A stretch of DNA of 64,000 nucleotides from assembly GCF_051014445.1 (NCBI RefSeq), contig NC_135136.1, positions 13,038,001-13,102,000 of the forward strand. Reading direction: 5' to 3'. This DNA is from Colletes latitarsis. Taxonomy: Eukaryota > Arthropoda > Insecta > Hymenoptera > Colletidae. Positions 1 through 12,082 of the stretch are shown piece after piece. The notes beneath the pieces were generated by a model that made no database searches, had not been told where the DNA came from, and saw only the letters and a list, made by a program, of their open reading frames with translations. Position 1 is the first letter of the stretch; the number at the start of each line of letters is the position of its first letter. The position numbers were made by a program, and so were the translations under genes.

Positions 1-179
1 TAATGTGGAACCACACTGAAACAGACAATTAATCCTGGTGACGATCAATATTTTAGAGGCTAACGAACTCTAGGACTAGGTTAGGCCAGGAATTTTCCCA
101 CATCAGACACATACTTTCGCATTCTTCACATACTTCTTGAACAGATCCTGGGTTTTTTCTGGTTTGGATCACGTAGTAA

Positions 180-191
180 TGTGGTACCACA
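180..191. other. 12-bp perfect palindrome TGTGGTACCACA, once per monomer
   Basis: The twelve bases read the same on both strands and contain the KpnI/Acc65I site GGTACC. The same box is present in most monomers, so KpnI digestion should give a 176-bp ladder. Just upstream lies the conserved tggatcacgt and just downstream actgaaacag; together they form one of the least variable stretches. Short dyads occur in many centromeric satellites and have been proposed to favour cruciforms or to bind a dimeric protein; neither role is shown here. Subfamilies C and E often carry mutated versions (gtagtac, gtgatgcc). Confidence 0.9.
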
Positions 192-356
192 CTGAAACAG
201 TCAATTAAACCTGGTTTCGATTAATATTTTAGTGGATAACGCATGTTAGGTCTAGGTTAGGCCTGGGATTTTCCCTCATCAGACTCATACTTTCGCATTC
301 TTAACATACTTGTTGAACAGATCCTGGGTTTTTTCTGTTTTCTTTCACGTAGTAAT
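181..356 (+). repeat. Representative 176-bp monomer (subfamily A)
   Basis: This full-length copy serves as a reference for numbering. Positions 1-10 are GTGGTACCAC; 11-20 actgaaacag; 31-40 ctggtttcga; 41-50 tcaatatttt; 65-86 two 11-bp near-repeats; 87-117 run from gattt to the catactttcgca box; 118-148 are the variable zone; 149-154 a T tract; 161-170 correspond to tggatcacgt, which is altered to ctttcacgt in this copy. Across the window positions 1-64 and 87-117 change little, while 118-148 and the sequence just after the T tract carry most linked subfamily differences. The start is conventional: a tandem repeat has no natural first base. Confidence 0.93.
245..266 (+). repeat. Internal 11-bp tandem near-repeat within the monomer
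   Basis: GTTAGGTCTAG is followed directly by GTTAGGCCTGG, identical at 9 of 11 positions. The pair is present in nearly all monomers as variants of ttaggtctaggttaggtctg. Loss of one copy explains the 165-bp monomers listed separately, as expected from replication slippage between the two arms. The motif contains TTAGG but is not a telomeric run. Confidence 0.85.
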
Positions 357-3300
357 GTGGTACCACACTGAAACAGTCGATTAAACCTGGTTTCGATCAA
401 TATTTTAGAGGATAACGCATGTTATGTCTAGGTTAAGCCAGGGATTTTCCCTCATCAGACTCATACTTTCGCATTCTTCACATACTAGTTGACGAGATCC
501 TGGGCTTTTTCTGGTTTGGATCACGTAGTAATGTGGTACCACACTGAAACAGTCAATTAATCCTGGTTACGATCAATATTTTAGAGGATAACGCACGTTA
601 GGTCTGGGTTAAGTCTAGGATTTGCCCTCATCAGGCTCATACTTTCGCGTTTTTCACATACTTGTTGAAGAGATCCTGGGCTTTTTCTGGTTTGGATCAC
701 GTAGTAATGTGGTACCACACTGAAACAGTCAATTAATCCTGGGTACGATCAATATTTTAGAGGATAACGCACGTTAGGACTAGGTTTGGCCAGGTATTTT
801 CCCTCATCAGACTCGTACTTTCGCATTCATCACATACTTGTTGAACATATCCTGGGTTTTTTCTGGTTTGGATCACGTAGTAATGTGGTACCACACTGAA
901 ACAGTCAATTAAACCTGGTTTCGATTAATATTTTAGTGGATAACGCATGTTAGGTCTAGGTCAGGCCTGGGATTTCCCTCATCAGGCTCATACTTTCGCA
1001 TTCTTCGCATACTTGTTGAACAGATCCTGGGTATTTTCTGTTTTCTTTCTCGTAGTAATGTGGTACCACACTGAAACAGTCGATTAAACCTGGTTTCGAT
1101 CAATATTTTAGAGGATAACGCATGTTATGTCTAGGTTAGGCCAGGGATTTTCCCTCATCAGACTCATACTTTTGCATTCTTCACATACTTGTTGAACTGA
1201 TCCTGGGCTTTTCTGGATTGGATCACGTAGTAATGTGGTACCACACTGAAACTGTCAATTAAACCTGGTTTCCGTCAATATTTTACAGGATAACACATGT
1301 TAGATCTAGGTTAGGTCTAGGATTTGCCCTCATCAGCTTCATACTTTCGCATTCTTCACATACTTCTTGAACAGATCCTGGTTTTTTTCTGGTTTCGATC
1401 ACGTAGTAATGTGGTACCACGCTGAATCAGACCATTAAACCTGATTTCGATTAATATTTTGGAGGATAACACACGTTAGGTCTAGGTTAGGTGGGGATTT
1501 GCCCACATCAGGGTCATACTTTCGCGTTTTTCACATACTTGTTGAACAGATCCTCGGTTTTTCATGGTTTGGATCACGTAGCAATGTGGTACCACACTGA
1601 AACAGTCCATTAAACCTGGATTCCATCTATATTTTAGAGGACAATGCAAGTTAGGTCTGGGATTGGTCCGGGATTTGCCCTCATCAGCGTCATACTTTCG
1701 CATTTTTCACATACTTGTTGAACAGATCCTGGGTTTTTTCTGGTTTGGGTCACGCAGTAATGTGGTACCACACAGAAACAGACCACTAGACCTGGTTTCG
1801 GTCAATATTTTTGAGGATAACGCATGTTAGGTCTAGGTTAGGTCTGTGATTTGCACCCTTCCGGCTCATACTTTCGCATATTTCTCATTCTTGTTGGCCA
1901 GATCCTGGGCTTCCACTGGTTTGGATCACGTAGTAATGTCATGCCACACTGAAACAGTCAATTAATCGTAGTCTTGATAAATATTTTACAGAACAACGCA
2001 AGTTAGGTCTGGGATGGGTCTGGGATTTGCTCTCATCAGGCTCGTACTTTCGCATATTTCCCATACTTGATGGCCAGATTCTGGGCTTTTTCTGGTTTGG
2101 ATCACGTGGTAATGTGGTATCACACTGAAACTGTCATTTAAACGTGGTTTCCGTCAATATTTTAGAGGATAGCACATGTTAGCTCTAGGATAGGTCTAGG
2201 ATTTGCCCTCATCAGTCTCATACTTTCGCATTCTTCACATACTTCTCTTACAGATCCTGCGTTCTTTCTTGTTTCGATCACGTTGTAATGTGGTACCACA
2301 CTGAAACAGACTCATTATGCCAGGTTTCGATTAATATTTTAGAGGATAACACATGTTAGGTCTAGGTTAGGTCTGGGATTTGCCCTCATCAGGGTCATAC
2401 TTTCGCAGTTTTAACATACATGTTGACCTGATCGATGGTTTTTTCTGCTGTGGATCACGTCGTAAAGTGGCACCACACTGAAACAGTCAATTAAACCTGG
2501 TTTCGATCAATATTTTATAGGATAACGCAAGTTAGGTCTGGGACAGGTCGGGGATTTGCACTCATCAGGGTCATATTTTCGCGTTTTTCACATACCTGTT
2601 GAACAGATCCCTGACTTTTTCTGGTTTCGATCACGTACTAATGTGGTACCACACTGAAACAGTCCATTAAACCTGTTTTCGATCAATATTTTAGAGGATA
2701 ACGCATGTTAGGTCTAGGTTAGGCCTGGGATTTGCCCTCATCAGGGTCATACTTTCGCAGTTTTAACATACATGTTGACCTGAGGGAGTGTTTTTTCTGC
2801 ATTGGATCGCGTAGCAAAGTGGAACCACACTAAAACTGTCAATTAAACCTGGTTTCGAACAATGTTTTAGAGGATAACGCAAGTAATGTCTGGGATATGT
2901 CTGGGATTTGCCCACATCAGGCTGATACCTTCGCATTTTTCAGATACTTGTTGAACACATCCTGGGCTTTTCTGGTTTGGATCACGTAGTAATGTGGTAC
3001 CACACTGTAACTGACCATTTAACCTGGTTTCGATCAATATTTTATTGGATAACGCAAGTTAGATCTGGGATAGGTCTGTGATCTGCTCTCATCAGGCTCA
3101 TACTTCCGCGTTTTTCGCATACTTGTTGAAGAGATCCTGGGCTTTTTCTGGATTGGATCACGTAGTAATGTGGTACCACACTGAAACAGTCGATTAATCC
3201 TGGTGTCGATCAATATCTTAGAGGATTACGCATGTTAGGTCAAGGTTAGGCCTGGGATTTACCCTCATCGCGGTCATACTTTCGCAGTTTTAACATACAT

Positions 3301-6199
3301 GTTGACCTCAGTGATTGTTTTTTTTGCATTGGATCGCGTAGCAAAGTGGTACCACACTAAAACAGTCAATTAAACCTGGTTTCGAACAATGTCTTAGAGG
3401 ATAACGCAAGTTATGTCTGGGATAGGTCTGGGATTTGCCCTCATCAGGCTCATACTTTCGCGTTTTTCGCATACTTGTTGAAGAGATCCTGGGCTTTTTC
3501 TGGATTGGATCACGTAGTAATGTGGTACCACACTGAAACAGACCATTAAACCTGGTTTCGATCAATATTTTAGAGGATAACGCATGTTAGGTCTAGGTTA
3601 GGCCTGGGATTTGCCCTGATCACGGTCATACTTTCGCAGTTTTAGCATACATGTTGACCTGAGTGAGTGTTTTTTTTGCATTGGATCGCGTAGCAAAGTG
3701 GTACCACACTAAAACAGTCAATTAAACCTGGTTTCGAACAATGTTTTAGAGGGTAACGCAAGTTAGGTCTGGGACAGGTCGGGGATTTGCACTCATCAGG
3801 GTCATATTTTCGCGTTTTTCACATACCTGTTGAACAGATCCCTGGCTTTTTCTGGTTTGGGTCACGTAGTAATGTGGTACCACACTGAAACAGTCGATTA
3901 ATCCTGGTTTCGATCAATATCTTAGAGGATAACGCATGTTAGGTCAAGGTTAGGCCTGGGATTTGCCCTCATCACGGTCATACTTTCGCAGTTTTAACGT
4001 ACATGTTGATCTGAGTGAGTGTTTTTTTTGCATTGGATCGCGTAGCAAAGTGGTACCACACTAAAACAGTCAATTAAACCTGGTTTCGAACAATGTTTTA
4101 GAGGGTAACGCAAGTTATATCTGGGATAGGTCTGGGATCTGCCCTCATCAGGCTCATACCTTCGCATTTTTCACATACTTGTGGAACACATCCTGGGTTT
4201 TTCTGGTTTGGATCACGTAGTAATGTGGTACTACACTGAAACAGACCATTAAACCTGGTTTCGATCAATATTTTAGAGGATAACGCATGTTAGGTCTAGG
4301 TTAGGCCTGGGATTTGCCCTCATCAGGGTCATACTTTCGCAGTTTTAACATACATGTTGACCTCAGTGAGTGTTTTTTTTGCATTGGATCGCGTAGCAAA
4401 GTGGTACCACACTAAAACAGTCAATTAAACCTGGTTTCGAACAATGTCTTAGAGGATAACGCAAGTTATGTCTGGGATAGGTCTGGGATTTGCCCTCATC
4501 AGGCTCATACTTTCGCGTTTTTCGCATACTTGTTGAAGAGATCCTGGGCTTTTTCTGGATTGGATCACGTAGTAATGTGGTACCACACTGAAACAGCCCA
4601 TTAACCCTGGTTTCGATCAATATTTTAGAGAATAATTCATGTTAGGCCTAGGTTAGGCCTGGGATTTGCCCTCATCAGGGTCATTCTTTCGCAGTTTTAA
4701 CATACATGTTGACCTGAGCGAGTGTTTTTTCTGCATTGGATCGCGTAGCAAAGTGGAACCACACTAAAACTGTCAATTAAACCTGGTTTCGAACAATATT
4801 TTAGAGGATAACGCAAGTTATGTCTGGGATAGGTCTGGGATTTGCCCTCATCAGGCTCATACTTTCGCGTTTTTCACATGCTTGTTGAAGAGATCCTGAG
4901 CTTTTTCTGGATTGGATCACGTAGTAATGTGGTACCACACTGAAACAGTCCATTAAACCTGGTTTCGATCAATATTTTATAGAATAATTCATGTTAGGTC
5001 TAGGATAGGTCTGGCATTTGCTCCCTTCGGGCTCGTACTTTCGCATATTTCTCATACTAGATGGCCAGATTCTGGGCTTTTTCTGGTTTGGATCACGTAG
5101 TAATGAGGTACCACACTGAAACAGTCCATTAAACCTGGTTTCGATCAATATTTTAGAGGATAGCGCATGTTATGTCTAGGTTAGTCCTGGGATTGGCCCA
5201 CATCAGACTCATACTTTCGCATTCTTCACATACTTGTTGAACAGATCCTGGGTTTTTTCTGGTTTGGATCACGTAGTAATGTGGTACCACACTGAAACAG
5301 TCGATTACCCCTCGTTTCGATCAATATTTTAGAGGATAACGCAAGATAGGTCTGGGATAGGTCTGGGATTTGCCCACATCAGGCTCATACCTTCGCAGTT
5401 TTAACATACATGTTGACCTGAGTGAGTGTTTTTTTTGCATTGGATCGCGTAGCAAAGTGGTACCACACTAAAACAGTCAATTAAACCTGGTTTCGAACAA
5501 TGTTATAGAGGATAACGTAAGTTATGTCAGGGATAGGTCTGGGATTTGCCCTCATCAGGGTCATATTTTCGCGTTTTTCACATACTTGTTGCACAGACCC
5601 CTGGCTTTTTCTGGTTTGGATCACGTAGTAATGTGGTACCACACTGAAAGAGTCGATTAATCCTTGTTTCCATCAATATCTTACAGGATAATGCATGTTA
5701 GGTCAAGGTTAGGCCTGGGATTTGCCCTCATCACGGTCATACTTTCGCAGTTTTAACATACATATTGACCTGAGTGAGTGTTTTTTCTGCATTGGATCGT
5801 GTAGCAAAGTGGTACCACACTAAAACAGTCAATTAAACCTGGTTTCGAACAATGTTTTAGAGGATAACGCAAGTTATGTCTGGGATAGGTCTGGGATTTG
5901 CCCACATCAGGCTCATACCTTCGCATTTTTCACATACTTGTTGAACACATCCTGGGCTTTTCTGGTTTGGATCACGTAGTAATGTGGTACCACACTGAAA
6001 CAGACCATTTAACCTGGTTTCGATCAATATTTTTGAGGATAACGCACTATAGGTATATGTTAGGCCTGGGATTAGCCCTCATCAGGGTCATATTTTCGCG
6101 TTTTTCACATACCTGTTGAACAGATACCTGGCTTTTTCTGGTTTGGATCACGTAGTAATGTGGTACCACACTGAAACAGTCGATTAATCCTGGTTTCGA

Positions 6200-6790
6200 T
6201 CAATATCTTAGAGGATAACGCATGTTAGGTCAAGGTTAGGCCTGGGATTTGCCCTCATCACGGTCATACTTTCGCAGTTTTAACATACATGTTGATCTGA
6301 GTGAGTGTTTTTTTTTGCATTGGATCGCGTAGCAAAGTGGTACCACACTAAAACGGTCAATTAAACCTGGTTTCGAACAATGTTGTAGAGGGTAACGCAA
6401 GTTATGTCTGGGATAGGTCTGGGATTTGCCCTCATCAGGCACATACCTTCGCATTTTTCACATACTTGTTGAACACATCCTGGGTTTTTCTGGTTTGCAT
6501 CACGTAGTAATGTGGTACCACACTGAAACAGTCGATTAATCCTGGATTCGATCAATATCTTAGAGGATAATGCATGTTAGGACAAGGTTAGGCCTGGGAT
6601 TTGCCCTCATCACGGTCATACTTTCGCAGTTTTAACATACATGTTGAGCTGAGTGAGTGTTTTTTTTGCATTGGATCGCGTAGCAAAGTGGTACCACACT
6701 AAAACAGACCATTAAACCTGGTTTCGATCACTATTTTAGAGGATAACGCTAGTTAGGTCTGGGATAGGTCTGGGATCTGCCCTCATCAGG
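6200..6790 (+). repeat. Duplicated segment, copy 1 (offset 1,570 bp)
   Basis: About 3.4 monomers nearly identical to 7770-8360. Shared private variants include acggtcaatt after the palindrome, tgttgtagagggtaacg, and caggcacatacc. Both copies include two B' monomers 351 bp apart. Confidence 0.8.
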
Positions 6791-7390
6791 CTCATACCTT
6801 CGCATTTTTCACATACTTGTTGAACACATCCTGGGTTTTTCTGGTTTGGATCACGTAGTAATGTGGTACCACACTGAAACAGACCATTAAACCTGGTTTC
6901 GATCAATATTTTATAGAATAATTCATGTTAGGTGTAGGTTAGGTCTGGCATTTGCTCTCTTCGGGCTCGTACGTTCGCATATTTCTCATACTAGATGGCC
7001 AGATTCTGGGCTTTTTCTGGTTTGGATCACGTAGTAATGTGGTACCACACTGAAACAGTCCATTAAACCTGGTTTCGATCAATATTTTAGAGGATAGCGC
7101 ATGTTATGTCTAGGTTAGGCCTGGGATTGGCCCACATCAGACTCATACTTTCGCATTCTTCACATACTTGTTGAACAGATCCTGTGTTTTTTCTGGTTTG
7201 GATCACGTAGTAATGTGGTACCACACTGAAACAGTCGATTAACCCTCGTTTCGATCAATATTTTAGAGGATAACGCAAGTTAGGTCTGGGATAGGTCTGG
7301 GATTTGCCCTCATCAGGGTCATACTTTCGCAGTTTTAACATACTTGTTGCACAGACCCCTGGCTTTTTCTGGTTTGGATCACGTAGTAAT

Positions 7391-7554
7391 GTGGTACATT
7401 CGATTATTCCTGGTTTCGATCAATATCTTAGAGGATAAGCATGTTAGGTCAAGGTTAGGCCTGGGATTTGCCCTCATCACGGTCATACTTTTGCAGTTTT
7501 AACATACATGTTGACCTAAGTGAGTGTTTTTTTTGCATTGGATCGCGTAGCAAA
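7391..7554 (+). repeat. Shortened 164-bp monomer
   Basis: The palindrome is cut to gtggtac followed directly by attcgatt, so the bases that normally complete the palindrome and the actgaaac box are missing. Palindrome-to-palindrome spacing falls to 164 bp. The monomer also reads gataagcatg where most read gataacgcatg. The lesion recurs at 8610. Confidence 0.85.
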
Positions 7555-7769
7555 GTGGTACCACACTAAAACAGTCAATTAAACCTGGTTTCGAACAATG
7601 TTTTAGAGGATAACGCAAGTTATGTCTGGGATAGGTCTGGGATTTGCCCACATCAGGCTGATACCTTCGCATTTTTCACATACTTGTTGAACACATCCTG
7701 GGCTTTTCTGGTTTGCATCACGTAGTAATGTGGTACCACACTGAAACAGTCGATTAATCCTGGATTCGA

Positions 7770-8360
7770 TCAATATCTTAGAGGATAATGCATGTTAGGA
7801 CAAGGTTAGGCCTGGGATTTGCCCTCATCACGGTCATACTTTCGCAGTTTTAACATACATGTTGATCTGAGTGAGTGTTTTTTTTTGCATTGGATCGCGT
7901 AGCAAAGTGGTACCACACTAAAACGGTCAATTAAACCTGGTTTCGAACAATGTTGTAGAGGGTAACGCAAGTTATGTCTGGGATAGGTCTGGGATTTGCC
8001 CTCATCAGGCACATACCTTCGCATTTTTCACATACTTGTTGAACACATCCTGGGTTTTTCTGGTTTGCATCACGTAGTAATGTGGTACCACACTGAAACA
8101 GTCGATTAATCCTGGATTCGATCAATATCTTAGAGGATAATGCATGTTAGGACAAGGTTAGGCCTGGGATTTGCCCTCATCACGGTCATACTTTCGCAGT
8201 TTTAACATACATGTTGAGCTGAGTGAGTGTTTTTTTTGCATTGGATCGCGTAGCAAAGTGGTACCACACTAAAACAGACCATTAAACCTGGTTTCGATCA
8301 ATATTTTAGAGGATAACGCTAGTTAGGTCTGGGATAGGTCTGGGATCTGCCGTCATCAGG
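7770..8360 (+). repeat. Duplicated segment, copy 2 (offset 1,570 bp)
   Basis: Matches 6200-6790 almost base for base. The left boundary is a recombinant: just upstream the sequence resembles 6490-6640 (ggtttgcatcacg, taatgcatgttaggacaagg) rather than the sequence before 6200, as expected if unequal exchange joined two related monomers. The right boundary is near 8360, where the two copies start to differ (ctgccctc versus ctgccgtc, then the ttcgc variants). Confidence 0.75.
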
Positions 8361-8609
8361 CTCATACTTTCGCATTCTTCACATACTTGTTGAACAGATC
8401 CTGGGTTTTTTCTGGTTTGGATCACGTAGTAATGTGGTACCACACTGAAACAGTCGATTAACCCTCGTTTCGATCAATATTTTAGAGGATAACGCAAGTT
8501 AGGTCTGGGATAGGTCTGGGATTTGCCCTCATCAGGGTCATACTTTCGCAGTTTTAACATACTTGTTGCACAGACCCCTGGCTTTTTCTGGTTTGGATCA
8601 CGTAGTAAT

Positions 8610-8773
8610 GTGGTACAGTCGATTATTCCTGGTTTCGATCAATATCTTAGAGGATAAGCATGTTAGGTCAAGGTTAGGCCTGGGAGTTGCCCTCATCACG
8701 GTCATACTTTTGCAGTTTTAACATACATGTTGACCTGAGTGAGTGTTTTTTTTGCATTGGATCGCGTAGCAAA
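8610..8773 (+). repeat. Shortened 164-bp monomer, second copy
   Basis: Here gtggtac is joined to agtcgatt. Relative to an intact monomer 11 bases (cacactgaaac) are lost between two ac dinucleotides. The same gataagcatg lesion as at 7391 shows that the two shortened monomers share one ancestor and were copied as part of a block with an offset of about 1,220 bp. Confidence 0.85.
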
Positions 8774-9130
8774 GTGGTACCACACTAAAACAGTCAATTA
8801 AACCTGGTTTCGAACAATGTTTTAGAGGATAACGCAAGTTATGTCTGGGATAGGTCTGGGATTTGCCCACATCAGGCTGATACCTTCGCATTTTTCACAT
8901 ACTTGTTGAACACATCCTGGGCTTTTCTGGTTTGGATCACGTAGTAATGTGGTACCACACTGAAACAGACCATTTAACCTGGTTTCGATCAATATTTTTG
9001 AGGATAACGCATTATAGGTATATGTTAGGCCTGGGATTAGCCCTCATCAGGGTCATATTTTCGCGTTTTTCACATACTTGTTGCACAGACCCCTGGCTTT
9101 TTCTGGTTTGTATCACGTAGTAATGTGGTA

Positions 9131-10202
9131 CCACAATGAAACTGTCAATTAAACCGGGTTTCCGTCAATATTTTAGAGAATAATTCATGTTAGGTCTAGG
9201 TTAGGTCTGGGATTTGCTCTCATCAGGCTCATACTTTCGCATATTTCTCATTTTCGATGGCCAGAACCTGGGCTTCCACTGGTTTGGTCCACGTAGTAAT
9301 GTGGTACCACAGTGAAGCAGTCAATTATACCTCGTCTTGATAAATATTTTAGAGGATAACGCATGTTAGCTGTGGGATAGGTCTAGGATTTGCCCTCATC
9401 AGGCTGATACTTTCGCATATTACTCATACTTGTCGGCTAGATCCTGGGCTTTTTCTGGATTGGATCACGTATTAATGTGGTACCACACTGAAACAGTCAA
9501 TTAAACCTGGTTTCCATCAATATTTTAGAGCATAACACATGTTAGGTCTGGGTTAGGTCCAGGATTTGCCCTCATCGGGCTCGTACATTCGCATTCTTCA
9601 CATACTTCTTGAACAGATCCTGGGTTTTTTTTGGTTTGGGTCACATAGTAGTGTGGTACCACACTGAAACAGTCAATTAAACCTGGTCTTGATAAATATT
9701 TTAGAGGATAACGCAAGTTATGTCTGGGATAGGTCTGGGATTTGCCCTCATCAGGCTCATACTTTCGCGTTTTTCACATACTTTTTGTAGAGATCCTGGG
9801 CTTTGGCTGGATTGGATCACGTAGTAGTGTTGTACCACACTGAAACAGTCCATTAAACCTGGTTTCGATCAATATTTTAGAGAATATTTCGTGTTAGGTC
9901 TAGGTTAGGTCTGGGATTTGCCCTCATCAGGATCATACTTTTGCAGTTTTAACATACATGTTGAACAGATCCCTGGATTTCTCTGGTTTGGATCACGTAG
10001 TAATGTGGTGCCATACTGAAACAGTCAATTAAACCTGGTTTCGATCAACATTTTAGAGGATAACGCATGTTAGGTCTCGGTTAGGCCAGAGATTTGCCCA
10101 CATCAGGGTCATACTTTCACATATTTCTCATACTTGATGGTCAGATTCTGGGCCTTTACTGGTTTGGATCACGTGGTAATGTGGTACCACTCAGAAACGG
10201 TG
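9131..10202 (+). repeat. Irregular divergent monomers
   Basis: Six monomers of mixed C, E, A and D type with many private changes, for example ccacagtgaagcag near 9310, a gtgttgtacc palindrome variant near 9827 and gtggtgccatac near 10007. No near-identical neighbours are visible, so this looks like an older, unhomogenised stretch. No gene is seen. Confidence 0.75.
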
Positions 10203-12082
10203 CATTAAACCTGGTTTCGATCAATATTTTAGAGGACAACGGATGTTAGGTCTAGGTTAGGCCTGGGATTTGCCCTCATCAGACTCATACTTTCGCATTC
10301 TTCACATAGTTGTTGAACAGATCCTGGGTTTTTTCTAGTTTGGAGCACGTAGTAATGTGGTACCACACTGAAACAGTCAATTAAACCTGGTTTCGATCAA
10401 TATTTTAGAGGATAACGCATGTTAGGTCTGGGATAGGTCTGGGATTTTTTCTGGTTTGGATCACGTAGTAATGTGGTACCACACTGAAACAGTCCATTAA
10501 ACCTGGTTTCGATCAATATTTTAGAGGATAACGCATGTTAGGTCTAGGTTAGGTCTGGGATTTGCTCTCCTCAGGCTCGCACTTTCGCATATTTCTCATA
10601 CTTGATGGTCAGATTCTGGGCTTTTTCTGGTTTGGATCACGTAGTTATGTGGTACCACTCAGAAACAGGTGCATTAAACCTGGTCTCGATCAATATTTTA
10701 GAGGATAACGCATGTTCTGTCTAGGTTAGGCCTGGGATTTGCCAACATCAAACTCATACTTTCGCATTCTTCACATAGTTGTTGAACAGATCCTGGGTTT
10801 TTTCTAGTTTGGAGCACGTAGTAATGTGGTACCACTCTGAAACAGTCAATTAAACCTGGTTTCGATCAATATTTTAGAGGATAACGCATGTTAGGTCTAG
10901 GTTAGGCCTGGGATTTGCCCTCATCAGACTCATACTTTCGCATTCTTCACATAGTTGTTGAACAGATCCTGGGTTTTTTCTAGTTTGGAGCACGTAGTAA
11001 TGTGGTACCACACTGAAACAGTCAATTAAACCTGGTTTCGATCAATATTTTAGAGGATAACGGATGTTAGGTCTAGGTTAGGCCTGGGATTTGCCCACAT
11101 CAGACTCATACTTTCGCATTCTTCACATACTTGTTGAACAGATCCTGGGTTTTTTTCTGGTTTGGATCACGTTGTAATGTGGTACCACACTGAAACAGTC
11201 GATTAAACCTTGTTTCGAACAATATTTTTGAGGATATCGCATGTCAGGTCTAGGTTAGGCCTGGGATTTTCACTCATCAGACTCATACTTTCGCGTTCTT
11301 GACATACTTGTTGAACAGATCCTGGGTTTTTTCTGGATTCGATCACGTATTAATGTGGTACCACACTGACACTGTCAATTAAATCTGGTTTCCGTCAATA
11401 TTTTAGAGGATAACACATGTTAGGTCTAGCTTAGGTCTGGGATTTGCCCTCATCAGGGTCATAATTTCGCAGTTATAACATACATGTTGACCTGATCGAG
11501 GGTTCTTTCTGCTTTGGAGCACGTAGCAAAGCGGTACCACATTAAAGCAGTCAATTAAACCTGGTTTCGATCAATGTTTTAGAGGATAACGCAAGTTATG
11601 TCTGACACAGTTCTGGGATTTGCCCTCATCAGGCTCATACTTTCGCGTTTTTCACATACTTGTGGAACAGATCCTGGGTTTTTTTCTGGTTTGGATCACG
11701 TAGTAATGTGGTACCACACTGAAACAGTCCATGAAACCAGGTTTCGATCAATATTTTAGAGGATAACGGATGTTAGGTCTAGGTTAGGCCTGGGATTTGC
11801 CCTCATCAGACTCATACTTTCGCATTCTTCACATAGTTGTTGAACAGATCCTGGGTTTTTTCTAGTTTGGAGCACGTAGTAATGTGGTACCACACTGAAA
11901 CAGTCAATTAAACCAGGTTTCGATCAATATTTTAGAGGATAACGCATGTTAGGTCTGGGATATGTCTGGGATTTGCCCTCATCAGGGTCATATTTTCGCG
12001 TTTTTCACATACTTGTTGAACAGATCCTGGGATTTTTTCTGGTTTGGATCATGTAGTAATGTGGTACCACACTGAAACAGTC
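10203..12082 (+). repeat. 1,880-bp higher-order unit, copy 1
   Basis: Eleven monomers, ten of about 176 bp and one of 116 bp. The unit is repeated immediately downstream with an offset of exactly 1,880 bp at every marker I checked (agaggacaacgg at 10231/12111; agaaacaggtgc at 10661/12541). Other markers are tagtttggagcacg and tatcgcatgtcagg. By eye the copies differ at only about five positions. Confidence 0.92.
10357..10472 (+). repeat. Truncated 116-bp monomer
   Basis: The next palindrome comes after only 116 bp. The sequence jumps from ggtctgggattt directly to ttttctggtttgg, removing 60 bp (the segment from the gccctcatc box through the catactttcgca box and the variable zone). Both break sites are ggg followed by T-rich sequence, so microhomology could have mediated the deletion. 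Confidence 0.9.

Larger units (their letters stand above)
1..2640 (+). repeat. Irregular monomers, mostly subfamily A
   Basis: About 15 consecutive monomers of 175-176 bp. Most have gcattcttcacatactt in the variable zone; single C, B and D variants are interspersed. One monomer near 1,930 has an altered palindrome (gtcatgccac) and the cttccactgg variant of subfamily E. Neighbouring monomers differ at many positions and I found no clear higher-order period. No gene or other element is visible. Confidence 0.8.
2641..9130 (+). repeat. Dimeric higher-order block, ~352 bp, alternating with B' monomers
   Basis: A distinctive B' variant, gcattggatcgcgtagcaaa, begins at 2799, 3326, 3678, 4030, 4381, 4733, 5437, 5789, 6317, 6668, 7535, 7887, 8238 and 8754. 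The spacings are 527, 352, 352, 351, 352, 704, 352, 528, 351, 867, 352, 351 and 516 bp, so B' mostly occupies every second monomer, with occasional steps of 3, 4 or 5. The partner monomers are mainly D or A types. B' copies also tend to carry T7-T9 tracts (gtgagtg followed by the T run) and actaaaacag after the palindrome. The 5789 copy reads gcgtag as gtgtag. Confidence 0.85.

Noticed and set aside
149..160. Poly(A)/retroelement tail represented by the T tracts
   Set aside because: The T6-T9 tract is a fixed part of each monomer at positions 149-154 and is not next to any element-like sequence.
180..191. Rho-independent terminator or operator of a bacterial promoter
   Set aside because: The palindrome has no loop and no following T run at the right distance, and the surrounding array is eukaryotic satellite without genes to regulate.
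245..266. Telomeric repeat (TTAGG- or TTAGGC-like)
   Set aside because: TTAGG occurs only twice per monomer within the 11-bp near-repeat; there is no tandem run of a 5-7-bp telomere unit anywhere.
10430..10475. Insertion of a mobile element at the abnormal-length monomers
   Set aside because: The 116-, 164- and 165-bp monomers are deletions of satellite sequence with short direct repeats at the breaks; no foreign sequence, terminal repeat or target-site duplication is present.
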